Positions 53,613 through 62,153 of a stretch of 64,000 nt of DNA are shown here, piece after piece. The notes under the pieces are model-generated. The model did no database searches. It was not told the DNA's origin and saw only the letters and a program-made list of their open reading frames with translations. Source of the DNA: Halorubrum sp. CSM-61 (GTDB lineage Archaea > Halobacteriota > Halobacteria > Halobacteriales > Haloferacaceae); the NCBI RefSeq assembly GCF_003781945.1, contig NZ_RJJW01000004.1, forward strand, positions 278,486 through 342,485, written 5' to 3'. Within the stretch, counting starts at the first letter, position 1. Each line of letters starts with the position of its first letter. A program made the position numbers and the translations under genes.

Positions 53613-54539
53613 ATGACCGGTCTCGTCGACGTGGTGACGGTGAGCAGCGTCGCGGGCGTCGCCACGGGGCTCGGTGCGCTCCCGGTGTTCTTCCGCGCCC
53701 GCGTCACGCACCGCGTCTACGACGCCGCGCTGGGGCTCGCGGCCGGGCTGATGGTCGCGGCCAGCGTCTTCGGGCTGATCATTCCCGGGATGGAGGAAGG
53801 TACGCTCACGGCGGTGATGGCGGGGCTGCTCCTGGGCGGTCTCGGCCTGCTGGCCGGGAACTACGCCATCCCCCATCTCCACGCGCAGTACCGCGAGTGG
53901 CTCCCCGAGGGCGGCGCGACCGGCGACGACGCCGCGGCGATGTCGATACCCGACGCGGGCGAGCGGCCGGACCGTCAGCTTTCGGAGTTCGCCGATCCCG
54001 TAGCGGCCGCCGGCTCCGAGGAGCCCGGCGACTCCGGGGAGTCCACTGCCCGCACCGAGTCCGCCGACGCCGCCGCAGAACGGGAGGTCACCCTCCGAAA
54101 GGCGCTGCTGATCGGCGGGGCGATCACCCTCCACAACGCCCCGGAGGGGCTGGCGATCGGCGTCGCGTTCGCCTCCGGGTTAGAGGAGGTCGCGCTGGTA
54201 CTCGCGGTCGTGATCGGCCTCCAGAACGTGCCGGACGGGTTCGCCTTCGCGGTGCCGATGGCCGACACCGGGATGTCGAACCCGCGAGTGCTCTGGTACA
54301 CCACCCTCTCCGGGCTCGTTCCGCAGGTCGTCGCCTCAGTGTTCGGCTTCCTGCTCGTCTCGCTGGCCGCCGGGCTGTTCCCCGTCGCCTCCGGGTTCGC
54401 CGCGGGCGCGATGCTCGCGGTCGTCTTCCGCGAGCTGATCCCCTCCTCGCACGGCCACGGCCACGCCGACGCCGCCACCGGGGCGTTCCTCGTCGGCTTC
54501 GTGCTGCTCGTCGTCGTCGACGCAGTCATCGTCGTGTGA
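53613..54539 (+). CDS. ZIP-family divalent metal transporter
   Basis: A 308-residue protein with about eight helices and a soluble acidic loop at residues 95-165. The ZIP metal site motifs HNAPEG (174-179) and QNVPDG (204-209) are intact, as in zinc/iron permeases. A histidine-rich tail (HGHGHAD) sits before the last helix. It imports Zn or other divalent metals. A TTTTTAAG stretch at 53580-53587 lies about 27 bp before the start and is a plausible TATA box. Confidence 0.92.
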   Translation: MTGLVDVVTVSSVAGVATGLGALPVFFRARVTHRVYDAALGLAAGLMVAASVFGLIIPGMEEGTLTAVMAGLLLGGLGLLAGNYAIPHLHAQYREWLPEGGATGDDAAAMSIPDAGERPDRQLSEFADPVAAAGSEEPGDSGESTARTESADAAAEREVTLRKALLIGGAITLHNAPEGLAIGVAFASGLEEVALVLAVVIGLQNVPDGFAFAVPMADTGMSNPRVLWYTTLSGLVPQVVASVFGFLLVSLAAGLFPVASGFAAGAMLAVVFRELIPSSHGHGHADAATGAFLVGFVLLVVVDAVIVV

Positions 54540-54592
54540 TCGGCGCGTGGCCGAGACGCCTTTTCAATGCGACGCGCCCCGTCTCCGGACGT

Positions 54593-54736
54593 GTGTCCGC
54601 GACCGTCTCCGCGCCCGACGCCGACCAGACGTGCGCCTACTGCGGCTCGCGGATCTTCGAGCACGACCTCACCGCGGGGGACGCCTGCGAGCGGTCGCCA
54701 GAAGAGGAAGACTGGATATCGATCGCCACCGGCTAA
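54593..54736 (+). CDS. Very small zinc-finger-like protein
   Basis: A 47-residue frame starting at a GTG, MSATVSAPDADQTCAYCGS then RIFEHDLTAGDACER and EEEDWISIATG. CAYC, one His and one further Cys could hold a metal. The GTG start and small size make it uncertain. It lies 53 bp after the ZIP transporter gene and converges with the PemK-like gene. Confidence 0.55.
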   Translation: MSATVSAPDADQTCAYCGSRIFEHDLTAGDACERSPEEEDWISIATG

Positions 54737-54739
54737 CAG

Positions 54740-55069
54740 TCACGGAACGCCGAGATATCCCGCCGTCGCTCTCGCAATCGTCTCCGTGGTCTCGTCGGTT
54801 AGTTTCCCCTCTTCCCCGTGGATATCCGCGTGTCGTATCGTCACGACGGTCCATGGATTGACGTACGTCTCTCGCGGAAGTCCGCCGGCGACGAAGTCGG
54901 CCTCAGTGAGGGGAATCGCGGCCGACCGTCGGGCCGTCGTCGCGGCGACGTAGACGGCTTCCTCGTCCGAGAACGGGTGGGTGTCGTCGTTGATCCGAAC
55001 GTACGGCCGAAAGTCGTTGTCCGCGAACAGATCCGGGCCCTTAACCACCGTCCCGCGGTCGCCGGTCAC
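54740..55069 (-). CDS. PemK/MazF-like toxin
   Basis: A 109-residue protein. GTVVKGPDLFADNDFRPYVRIND and then VNPWTVVTIRHADI recall the PemK/MazF fold (RGDVV... RPxLVVS). The family cleaves mRNA. This copy is divergent from the bacterial consensus, and the Arg/Thr catalytic residues cannot be assigned surely. Its start overlaps the stop of the winged-helix gene upstream by 4 bp, an antitoxin-toxin arrangement. Confidence 0.75.
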   Translation of the reverse strand: MTGDRGTVVKGPDLFADNDFRPYVRINDDTHPFSDEEAVYVAATTARRSAAIPLTEADFVAGGLPRETYVNPWTVVTIRHADIHGEEGKLTDETTETIARATAGYLGVP

Positions 55070-55389
55070 GCTTCGTCCCCGCCGTAGTAGTCGTCCGTCG
55101 TCGACGCCGAGCTCGCCGCCTGCTGTGCGGCGAACGACGCGAGCCGGTCGTCCTCGGCGATCGCCCAGTACCGGCCGCGGTGGCGCACGAGTCCGCGGTC
55201 CTCCAGTCTGGAGAGCACGGCGCCGACGCTCCCGCGTTTGATGCCCGTTCGCTCGTGGACCTCGGTCTGCGTGAACGCTTGGTCGTCGTGTTCGGCGAGG
55301 AACGAGAGGACGCGGTACGGCTGAGTCCCGACCGCCACGTCGAGAGCCGCCTCCGGTTCGTCGTCGAACGCGTCGATCCCGATCGGCAT
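55066..55389 (-). CDS. Winged-helix protein, likely antitoxin/partner of the PemK-like toxin
   Basis: A 107-residue MarR/IclR-like winged helix (ALDVAVGTQPYRVLSFLAEHD, TQTEVHERTGIKRGSVGAVLSRLEDRGLVRH) with an acidic C-terminal tail ending DDYYGGDEA. It comes first and overlaps the toxin by 4 bp, so it is the likely antitoxin. It probably represses the operon. AT-rich bases with AATAATTCGTAATAC (about 55394-55408) lie just upstream and would be the promoter and operator. Confidence 0.8.
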   Translation of the reverse strand: MPIGIDAFDDEPEAALDVAVGTQPYRVLSFLAEHDDQAFTQTEVHERTGIKRGSVGAVLSRLEDRGLVRHRGRYWAIAEDDRLASFAAQQAASSASTTDDYYGGDEA

Positions 55390-55496
55390 GCGAAATAATT
55401 CGTAATACTCTGTAATAAGCGTGATGGCGAGAGCCCGGTTGGGTCTCTACGAACGCGAGAAAAGCGAAAGGCGTCGTCGAAGGGTTCGGCCGCCCG

Positions 55497-56684
55497 CTAC
55501 TCGTTGTCCGGGCTGCTCGGGTGGTAGTCGGTGTCGTACTGACCCGGGTTGCCGTCGACGCGGTCGGGGTTGATCCGGCCGGCGAGCAGCATGAAGTCGA
55601 GGACGGTGCAGTAGAGCATCGCCTCGACGACGGGGACGGCCCGCGGCGGGAGGACGGGGTCGTGCCGGCCGACGACCTGCACGTCCTTCTCCTCGCCCGT
55701 CTCCCAGTCGGCGGAGCGCTGCCTTTTAGGGATCGAGGTAGGCGCGTGCCACGTCGCCTCGCCGTAGATGGGCTCGCCGGTCGTGATCCCGCCCTGTAAC
55801 CCGCCGTGGTCGTTGCCGACGGGGACCGGGTCGCCCTCCTCGCTCTCGACGTGGTCGAACGACTCCCCGTCGTCGAACGTCCAGTCCTCGTTGCGCTCGC
55901 TGCCCGACACGTTCACGGCGTCCTTTCCGAGCCCGAACTCGACGCCGGTGGTCGCCGGGATGGAGAACATCGCCTGTCCGAGCCGGGAGGGGAAGCCGTC
56001 GAAGCGCGGGGCGCCGAGCCCGCGCGGGACCCCTCGGCACTCGAAGTAGATGGAGCCGCCGATGGAGTCGCCCGCCTCCTGGTACTCCTCGATCAGCTCC
56101 TGCATCTCGGCGGCGGCCTCGGGGTCGGCGCAGCGCACGTCGTTCTCCTCGCTGTTCGCGAGGATCTGCTCGAAGGACACGTCGTCGGCCTCGACGTCGC
56201 CGATCCGGTTCACGTGCGCTTTGATCTCCACGTCGTACTCGGAGGCGTCGAGCACCTGCTCGGCGACCGCGCCGGCCGCGACCCAGTTCACCGTCTCGCG
56301 CGCGGAGGAGCGCCCGCCGCCGCCCCAGTTGCGCGTGCCGAACTTCGCGGAGTAGGTGTAGTCGCCGTGGGAGGGACGCGGCGCCGTGACGTACGGCTCG
56401 TACTTGCCCGAGCGCGCGTCCTTGTTCTGGATCACCATGCCGATCGGCGTGCCGGTGGTGTAGCCGTCCTGCACGCCGGAGTTGACGACGACCTCGTCGG
56501 GCTCCCCCCGAGAGGTGGTGATCATCGACTGACCCGGCTTGCGCCGGTCGAGCTGCGCCTGAATGGCCTCCTCGTCGAGCTCGACCCCCGCGGGGACGCC
56601 CGAGACCGTCACGCCCATCGCGTCGCCGTGGCTCTCGCCGTACGTCGTCACCTGGAAGAGCCGACCGAACCGGTTCCCGTTCAT
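55497..56684 (-). CDS. aroC: Chorismate synthase
   Basis: A 395-residue enzyme. It starts MNGNRFGRLFQVTTYGESHG with SHG-containing motif 1. Further motifs: DRRKPGQSMITTSRGEPDEV, SHGDYTYSAKFG, GGGRSSARETV and GNDHGGLQGGITTGEPI. It makes chorismate from EPSP, needing reduced FMN, the last shikimate step before aromatic amino acids. The start at 56684 was chosen over 56708 by homology to the MNGNxFG start. Confidence 0.97.
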   Translation of the reverse strand: MNGNRFGRLFQVTTYGESHGDAMGVTVSGVPAGVELDEEAIQAQLDRRKPGQSMITTSRGEPDEVVVNSGVQDGYTTGTPIGMVIQNKDARSGKYEPYVTAPRPSHGDYTYSAKFGTRNWGGGGRSSARETVNWVAAGAVAEQVLDASEYDVEIKAHVNRIGDVEADDVSFEQILANSEENDVRCADPEAAAEMQELIEEYQEAGDSIGGSIYFECRGVPRGLGAPRFDGFPSRLGQAMFSIPATTGVEFGLGKDAVNVSGSERNEDWTFDDGESFDHVESEEGDPVPVGNDHGGLQGGITTGEPIYGEATWHAPTSIPKRQRSADWETGEEKDVQVVGRHDPVLPPRAVPVVEAMLYCTVLDFMLLAGRINPDRVDGNPGQYDTDYHPSSPDNE

Positions 56685-56783
56685 ACCCGACCGTACGGCC
56701 GAGGGCATATAGGGGTTGCAATCCGCGCAACCGATCGACGCCCCGCCGCGACCGGAAATGGTTTATCGGCGGCCCGCGTTGTC

Positions 56784-57011
56784 GTGAGCGTGCGCGATCG
56801 ACTCACCTCTGACCTCGGTGTGTACGCCCTCTCCGGGCTGTTCTCGCTGATCGTCTTCGTCGTCGCGCTGACGATCCTCTCGCGGACGCTGCCGGGCGGC
56901 CTCGGCTCGCGCCAGCTCGTCGGACTCGTGTTCGGCTACCTGCTGTTCATCGGCGCCTACACCACCGCGTGGTTCATCTACAGCGAGATCGACAGCCGCG
57001 AGGAGATCTGA
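56784..57011 (+). CDS. Two-helix small membrane protein
   Basis: A 75-residue protein with two hydrophobic segments (about residues 14-31 and 44-63) and a short acidic tail ENDING-like EIDSREEI. The start is a GTG: either 56784 or 56790. A TTTATC box at 56761-56766 sits about 27 bp before 56790, so the second is possible. It is divergent from aroC and its function is unknown. Confidence 0.6.
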   Translation: MSVRDRLTSDLGVYALSGLFSLIVFVVALTILSRTLPGGLGSRQLVGLVFGYLLFIGAYTTAWFIYSEIDSREEI

Positions 57012-57083
57012 CGGCTCGGCTCTCTGCCGCCGATCGAACTCCGCCTGCCGAACGACTTTCACGGCGGCGAACGAGGAGCCGGT

Positions 57084-57863
57084 ATGACGTGGGACACGAT
57101 CACGCTCGACGTCGACGAAGAAACCGATATCGCGACGATCACCGTCGACCGGCCCGAACAGCTCAACGCGCTCACCGTCGACACGCTCGAAGCGATCGAG
57201 GCGGCGCTCGCGGAGGCCGAGGCGGCCGGCGCCCGCGCGCTCGTCCTCGCCGGCGCGGGCGACGAGGCGTTCGTCGCCGGCGCGGACATCTCCTACATGG
57301 TGGAGCTGTCGACGCCGGAGGCGCAGGCGTACGCCGAGCTCGGCCACCGCGTCGCGGACGCGATCGAGTCGTTCCCGGCGCCGACGGTCGCCGCGCTCGA
57401 CGGCTACGCGTTCGGCGGCGGCTCGGAGCTTGCACTCGCGTGCGACCTCCGCGTCGCCGCCGAGAGCGCCGTGATCGGGCAGACCGAGATCGACCTCGGG
57501 ATCATTCCCGGCTGGGGCGGAACTCAGCGGCTCTCGCGGCTTGTCGGCGACGAGACCGCGAAGCGACTCGTCTTCCTCGGCGAGCGGATCGACGCCGCGG
57601 AGGCGGCCGAAGTCGGCCTCGTCGGCGAGGTCGTCGACGACGACGCCTTCGACGACCGGATCGACGAGTTGGCGGAGGAGCTGGCCGCGAAGCCCGCCTT
57701 CGCGACTCGCGCGGCGAAGGAGGCGCTCAACGCGGTCCACGACGGCACCCAGCGGGGCGGGCTCGCCCTGGAGCGCCGGGCGTGGTCCGGCCTGTTCGGC
57801 ACCCACGACCAGCGCGAGGGGATGGCGGCGTTCTTGGAGAAGCGGGAGCCGGAGTTCGAGTGA
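57084..57863 (+). CDS. Enoyl-CoA hydratase/isomerase family protein
   Basis: A 259-residue crotonase-fold enzyme. The oxyanion regions are in AFVAGADISYMVE (about 64-76) and AFGGGSELALACDLRVA (about 112-128). A Glu in the family position is in IGQTEIDLGIIPGWGGTQRL (about 131-150). It hydrates or isomerises an enoyl-CoA, perhaps within fatty-acid oxidation. It is a single gene after the small membrane protein. Confidence 0.92.
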   Translation: MTWDTITLDVDEETDIATITVDRPEQLNALTVDTLEAIEAALAEAEAAGARALVLAGAGDEAFVAGADISYMVELSTPEAQAYAELGHRVADAIESFPAPTVAALDGYAFGGGSELALACDLRVAAESAVIGQTEIDLGIIPGWGGTQRLSRLVGDETAKRLVFLGERIDAAEAAEVGLVGEVVDDDAFDDRIDELAEELAAKPAFATRAAKEALNAVHDGTQRGGLALERRAWSGLFGTHDQREGMAAFLEKREPEFE

Positions 57864-57990
57864 GAGGCGGCGACGAATTGACCGTGTCGATCCCGTCGAA
57901 ATACACGCTATTTGACGTATCTCTGATGCTGAATACGGGGAACGCACCTCCCACGATATCCGTCGATATCCCCGGCCAGTGCGGAGTCAG

Positions 57991-57999
57991 TGTTTATAT
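57991..57999 (+). promoter_or_regulatory. TATA-like box for the DUF6653-like gene
   Basis: TGTTTATAT-type bases at 57991-57999 sit about 25-30 bp before the GTG at 58023. The spacing supports that start and a short leader. Confidence 0.4.
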
Positions 58000-58022
58000 T
58001 ATCACGGCACGATGTGGCCGGT

Positions 58023-58457
58023 GTGTCATCCCGAGTAACTAAATTCGAGGAAACGTTCTGGAAGCGGCATTCGAATCCGAAGAGCGGATGGAGTCGAACG
58101 ATCCTCCTCCCGGCCATCCTCTACGCGATTTATCATCGGAATTGGAAGGTAGCGATAGCGGCCGTCATATTCACCGTGAGTAATCCGCTACTGTTCGATC
58201 CCCCCGAGGACAACGACGCGTGGATGACTCGTGTCGTCCTCGCTGAGCGATGGTGGAAGGACGAAGGCCGCGGATTCGTCGGTCTGTCGTATCCGAACGT
58301 TCTCACGGTGGCGAACATCCCGATAACGATCTACGCGATCGTCGCGGCGTACCGCAAGAAACCTGTTCAGTCAGCGTGTGCGGGAGGCGTGTCTATGCTC
58401 CTGAAATTCTGGTACGTGGCCGAACTCGTGCGCGAGTACGAAGCCGAGAGCGGCTAG
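58023..58457 (+). CDS. DUF6653-like membrane protein
   Basis: A 144-residue protein beginning at a GTG, MSSRVTKFEETFWKRHSNP, with hydrophobic segments at about 24-60 and 92-110. PEDNDAWMTRVVLAERWW (about 65-82) is a strongly conserved-looking core, and it resembles DUF6653 from memory. Its base use is less GC-rich than its neighbours. The longer frame from 57990 would start inside the TATA-like box. Function unknown. Confidence 0.7.
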   Translation: MSSRVTKFEETFWKRHSNPKSGWSRTILLPAILYAIYHRNWKVAIAAVIFTVSNPLLFDPPEDNDAWMTRVVLAERWWKDEGRGFVGLSYPNVLTVANIPITIYAIVAAYRKKPVQSACAGGVSMLLKFWYVAELVREYEAESG

Positions 58458-58549
58458 CGGCCGGGCGGGGATGCGGCGGACGCGGTTGATCGGGGACTTC
58501 GTTTTCGCACCGTGTCATCGGCCCGCACCGAAGGGATCAACCGCCACGC

Positions 58550-58557
58550 TTTATTAA
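58550..58557 (+). promoter_or_regulatory. TATA-like box for hpt
   Basis: TTTATTAA at 58550-58557 is centred about 25 bp upstream of the hpt ATG at 58578, which suits a leaderless transcript. Confidence 0.5.
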
Positions 58558-58577
58558 TCCGCCCGAGTACCGGCGAC

Positions 58578-59147
58578 ATGGACCAGTTGCGGCAGTCGCT
58601 CCTCGACGCGCCGATCATCGAGAAAGGCGAGTACCAGTACTTCGTCCACCCGATCAGCGACGGCGTTCCCATGCTCAAACCGGAGCTCCTCCGGGAGATC
58701 GTCATCCGGATCATCCGGAAGGCGGAGCTGGAGAACGTCGACAAGATCGTCACCCCCGCGGCGATGGGGATCCACATCTCCACCGCGCTCTCGCTGATGA
58801 CCGACATCCCGCTGGTCGTCATCCGCAAGCGCCAGTACGGACTCGACGGCGAGGTCCCGCTGTTCCAGGAGACCGGCTACTCCGAGTCGGAGATGTACAT
58901 CAACGACGTGGAGGAGGGCGACCGCGTGCTCGTGCTCGACGACGTGCTCTCGACGGGCGGCACGATGAAGGCGATCCTCGACGCGCTCACCGACGAGGTC
59001 GGCGCCGAGGTCGTCGACGTGGTCGCCGTGATCAAGAAGGCGGGCGAAAACGAGCTCGACCAGACCGACTACAACGTGAAGACGCTCATCAACGTCACCG
59101 TCGAGGACGGCGAGGTCGTGATCGTCGACGCGCAGGGCGACGACTGA
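58578..59147 (+). CDS. hpt: Hypoxanthine/guanine phosphoribosyltransferase
   Basis: A 189-residue purine salvage enzyme of the archaeal Hpt (APRT-like) type. The PRPP-binding motif [14 protein letters not shown] is at about residues 118-131. The N-terminal [19 protein letters not shown] matches the archaeal family. It makes IMP or GMP from the base and PRPP. The start at 58578 is favoured by the TATA box just upstream. An in-frame ATG at 58512 would add 22 residues. Confidence 0.93.
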   Translation: MDQLRQSLLDAPIIEKGEYQYFVHPISDGVPMLKPELLREIVIRIIRKAELENVDKIVTPAAMGIHISTALSLMTDIPLVVIRKRQYGLDGEVPLFQETGYSESEMYINDVEEGDRVLVLDDVLSTGGTMKAILDALTDEVGAEVVDVVAVIKKAGENELDQTDYNVKTLINVTVEDGEVVIVDAQGDD

Positions 59148-59154
59148 GCGAGTT

Positions 59155-59510
59155 CGATCAACCGTTTATTACAGTCCGCATTCCCGTCCAACTCACACGA
59201 CGAGCAGACGAACAGGCCACGCTCGACTCGGCTTGATTTCGTGTCGTCTCCACACTTCGAGCAGGTGGACGTGGTAGAAGTGAGTCTCACGTTCGGAGAG
59301 CTTCCGACGCGCCCACATCGACTGCTCTGATGGGCCACTCTCCCCTCGGTGTCGTACTCGGCTCTGGTGAAGTAGTTTGTCTTCTTTGAGCGAGTTGCCG
59401 GGATACAGGACGTATTCATCGGGGAACGCGACCGTGACGATGTTTGTGATGCCGAGGTCGATCCACCCGGGTTTGGGACTGAGAGATCGCTGGACAAGTG
59501 GCTTTCAACA
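59155..59510 (-). pseudogene. tnpB: Decayed tnpB with frameshifts and internal deletion
   Basis: On the reverse strand, WIDLGITNIVTVAFPDEYVL and YPGNSLKEDK match the RuvC-I region of TnpB. The similarity then moves frame to YFTRAEYDTEG, returns to the first frame for SGPSEQSMWARRKLSERE, and moves again to the zinc ribbon TSTCSKCGDD with FVCSSCELDGNAD. Some 140 residues are missing between these parts. The element has lost its N-terminus, so no active nuclease can be made. It belongs to a different lineage from the intact tnpB at 3507. Confidence 0.85.
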
Positions 59511-59530
59511 GGGTTGTTCTAAGGCCGGTC

Positions 59531-60952
59531 TCATCGGTCCGACGCGTCGTCCCCGTCGACCTCCCGCACCGCGTCGAGCAGGTCGTCGTCGCCGAACCGG
59601 TCGCCGTCCTCGCCGACGCGCACGACGCGATCGGCGGCCGCGAGCACCGCGGCGTTCGCTTCGGGGTCGTCGCCCTCTCTCACTCCTGCTCCCCTCCCTC
59701 CTCGCCCGATCTCTCCGACCGCGACGGTCACGTCGGCCTCGCGAGCGAGCGCGACCGCCTCGGCCCGTCGCTCGGGGGGGACCGCCGCGAACGGGGGCGC
59801 CGTCACCGCTCTCGCGTCCGCGTCGGCGGCGACGCCCGCGGCCGCGTCGCCCTCGGGGACGACGCCGACGGAGACGGCGTGGCCCGCCGCGGCCAGCCGC
59901 GCGACGGCCCGCCCCGCCGGGCGGCCCCTGCCGACGACGTGAACGCGGCGCGGGTCGGTTCGGTCGTCCGGTCCGTCTCCGTCGCTCGCGTCGCCCCCGT
60001 CGCTCGCGTCGCCCCCGTCGCCCCCGTCGCTCGCGTCGCCTCCGTCGGCCGCGTCGAACGCGGTGACGGTCGGCGTCCCCGTCGCCGGGCTCTCGCCGAC
60101 GAACGCCTCGGCGTCGAACGCGTCCCGGAGCGTCGCCGCCGTCAACACCTCCGCGGGCGGGCCGGCGGCCCGGACTCCGCCGTTCGCGACGACGACGAGC
60201 TCGTCGCAGTACCGCGCGGCGGCGTCGAGGTCGTGGATCGCCGCGAGCGCGGCCCGACCGTCGTCGACGAGGTCCCCGACGAGTTCGAGGGTCCGGACCG
60301 CGTGGTTCACGTCGAGGCTCGCCGTCGGCTCGTCGAGCAGCAGCGACGGCGTCTCCTGTGCCAGCGCCCGCGCCAGCAGGACCCGCTGGCGCTCCCCGCC
60401 CGAGACCTCCGTGATCGCCCGGTCGGCGAAGCGCGCGACGCCCGCCGCGTCCATGGCCTCGCGGACCGCGCGCTCGTCGTCGGGCCCGTGACCGTCGAAC
60501 CGGCCGAGGTGCGGCGTCCGCCCCATCTCGACGACCTGCCGCACCCGGAAGTCGAACGCGAGGCCCGTCTCCTGCGGGACGCTGGCGACCCGTCGTCCGA
60601 CCTCGCGCGCGGACAGCGACGCCGCGGGGTCGCCGTCGAGCCTGACCTCGCCGGCGTCGGGCGAGAGCGTCCCCTTGATCGCCCGGAGGACCGTCGTCTT
60701 GCCCGCGCCGTTCGGCCCGACGAGCCCAACGAGCGACCCGCGCTCGACCCGGAGGTCGACCCCCGAGACGACCGGCACGTCGCCGAAGGAGACCGAGAGG
60801 TCGCTGACCTCGATCGGCGGGGGCTCGGCGTCTCCCGCGGCGGGGGAGTCCGCGTCGGCGGCGGAGTCCACGCCGGCGGCGGAGTCCACGCCGGCGGCGG
60901 AGTCCACGCCGGCGGCGGAGTCCGCGTCGGCGACCGGTGATTCCGTAGTCAC
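59531..60952 (-). CDS. btuD: Corrinoid/heme-type ABC transporter ATP-binding protein with C-terminal extension
   Basis: A 473-residue ABC ATPase starting at a GTG that overlaps the btuC stop. Residues 1-45 are an Ala/Asp low-complexity repeat. Walker A GPNGAGKT is at 79-86, the signature SGGER at 184-188 and Walker B LLLDEPT at 204-210. Residues 300-330 are a Gly/Asp/Ser linker. Residues 335-465 form an additional alpha-beta domain with HVVGRGRPAGRAVARL. The ATPase drives uptake of vitamin B12-like corrinoids, or possibly iron chelates. The extra domain is not part of standard BtuD. Confidence 0.88.
   Translation of the reverse strand: MTTESPVADADSAAGVDSAAGVDSAAGVDSAADADSPAAGDAEPPPIEVSDLSVSFGDVPVVSGVDLRVERGSLVGLVGPNGAGKTTVLRAIKGTLSPDAGEVRLDGDPAASLSAREVGRRVASVPQETGLAFDFRVRQVVEMGRTPHLGRFDGHGPDDERAVREAMDAAGVARFADRAITEVSGGERQRVLLARALAQETPSLLLDEPTASLDVNHAVRTLELVGDLVDDGRAALAAIHDLDAAARYCDELVVVANGGVRAAGPPAEVLTAATLRDAFDAEAFVGESPATGTPTVTAFDAADGGDASDGGDGGDASDGGDASDGDGPDDRTDPRRVHVVGRGRPAGRAVARLAAAGHAVSVGVVPEGDAAAGVAADADARAVTAPPFAAVPPERRAEAVALAREADVTVAVGEIGRGGRGAGVREGDDPEANAAVLAAADRVVRVGEDGDRFGDDDLLDAVREVDGDDASDR
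60846..60935 (-). repeat. 18-bp tandem repeats in the 5' part of btuD
   Basis: Three perfect 18-bp units (60864-60881, 60882-60899, 60900-60917) lie between two slightly diverged units. They encode repeated DSAAGV and related residues on the reverse strand. The repeat keeps the reading frame, so copy-number changes would lengthen or shorten the N-terminal tail. Confidence 0.9.
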
Positions 60953-62091
60953 AGCTCGTGCACCTCCCGCGTCACGAGCAGGTAGACGAAGAAGGGCGCG
61001 CCCACGGCGGCGGTGACGATCCCCACCGGGAGCTCCGTGCTCCCGGCCCGGGCGACCGTGTCCGCGGCGACGAGGAACGACCCGCCCGCGAGCGCCGCGC
61101 TCGGGAGCAGGACGCGGTGGTCGGGGCCGACGACCAGCCGCAGCATGTGCGGGACGATCAGGCCGACGAAGCCGATGATCCCGGCGAAGGCGACGCCCGC
61201 GGCCGTGATGAGCGCCGAGGCGGCGAGCAGGATCCGCTTCGTGCGCTCGACCGCGATGCCGAGCCCGTGGGCCTCCTCCTCGCCGAGCAGCATGACGTTG
61301 AGGTCGCGCGCGTACGCCAGCAGGACGGCGAAAAGCGGCGGCACGATCACCGCCGTGACGGCGACGTCGCTCCACGCGGCCCCGGAGAGGTGGCCCATCA
61401 GCCACGCGACGATCCGGCGGAGCGACTCGCCGGCCTGCAGCTGGAGGTACGAGATGACCGCGCCGAGGAACGTCTGGATCGCGACGCCGGCGAGAAGCAG
61501 GGTCGCGACCGGGGTCCGCCCGTGCCGCGTCGCGACGGCGTACACGCCGAAGGCGGCGGCGAGCGCGCCGACGAACGCGAAGAGGCTGACGCCCGCGCCG
61601 TACGAGACCCCCACGTCGACCGCGCCCACGACCGGGAGCGACAGCGTCGTCGACAGCGCGACCGGGAAGACGATAAAGGCGACCGCGCCGACCGCCGCGC
61701 CAGAGGAGACGCCGATGATCGACGGGTCCGCCATCGGGTTGCGGAAGAACCCCTGCATCACCGTGCCGGCGGCCGCGAGCGCGAACCCCACGAGCGCGGC
61801 CATGAGGATCCGGGGCAGCCGGACGCCGACGACGATCTGCTGGTGAACGCGGTCGACGGGGAACTCGAACGGCGACCGGTACGCGAGATCGACGCTCGGG
61901 AGCGTGAGCGGTCCGACCCCGGACGAGGTCGTCTCGATCCCGGCGGGGACGACGAGCGCGTTCAACACCGCCTTCACGACCTCCGCGGGCGGGACGCGGA
62001 CGGGACCGATCGCGGCGCTCGCGACCACCACGAGGGCCAGCGTCGCCGCTAACGCCGCCGACCACCCCGCGGCTCGGTCCCACGCACTCAT
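60949..62091 (-). CDS. btuC: Corrinoid/iron-siderophore-type ABC transporter permease
   Basis: A 380-residue FecCD/BtuC-type permease with about ten helices. PLTLPSVDLAYRSPFEFPVDR is a soluble loop. Family motifs are RLPRILMAALVGFALAAAGTVMQGFFRNPMADPSIIGVSSGAA and GFVGLIVPHMLRLVVGPDHR, broken here to keep pieces short. It forms the channel for the corrinoid delivered by BtuF. The stop overlaps the btuD start by 4 bp. Confidence 0.94.
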   Translation of the reverse strand: MSAWDRAAGWSAALAATLALVVVASAAIGPVRVPPAEVVKAVLNALVVPAGIETTSSGVGPLTLPSVDLAYRSPFEFPVDRVHQQIVVGVRLPRILMAALVGFALAAAGTVMQGFFRNPMADPSIIGVSSGAAVGAVAFIVFPVALSTTLSLPVVGAVDVGVSYGAGVSLFAFVGALAAAFGVYAVATRHGRTPVATLLLAGVAIQTFLGAVISYLQLQAGESLRRIVAWLMGHLSGAAWSDVAVTAVIVPPLFAVLLAYARDLNVMLLGEEEAHGLGIAVERTKRILLAASALITAAGVAFAGIIGFVGLIVPHMLRLVVGPDHRVLLPSAALAGGSFLVAADTVARAGSTELPVGIVTAAVGAPFFVYLLVTREVHEL

Positions 62092-62153
62092 TCGTTCTCC
62101 AACAAAACTTGTAGTAGGTAAATACTTATTGAACGAGCGCCGTCGTCGATGCG
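62092..62153. promoter_or_regulatory. Divergent promoter region between btuC and btuF
   Basis: The 62-bp gap is A/T-rich in its middle (AACAAAACTTGTAGTAGGTA, then AATACTTATT), so both genes probably share a compact bidirectional promoter. No B12 riboswitch fits in this space. Confidence 0.5.

Noticed and set aside
60953..62083. N-terminal extension of the btuD frame through btuC
   Set aside because: The extension is the out-of-frame reading of the permease. The GTG at 60952 overlapping the btuC stop is the natural start.
62092..62153. Cobalamin riboswitch before the btu genes
   Set aside because: The gap is only 62 bp and lacks a B12-box-like sequence. A riboswitch needs far more leader.
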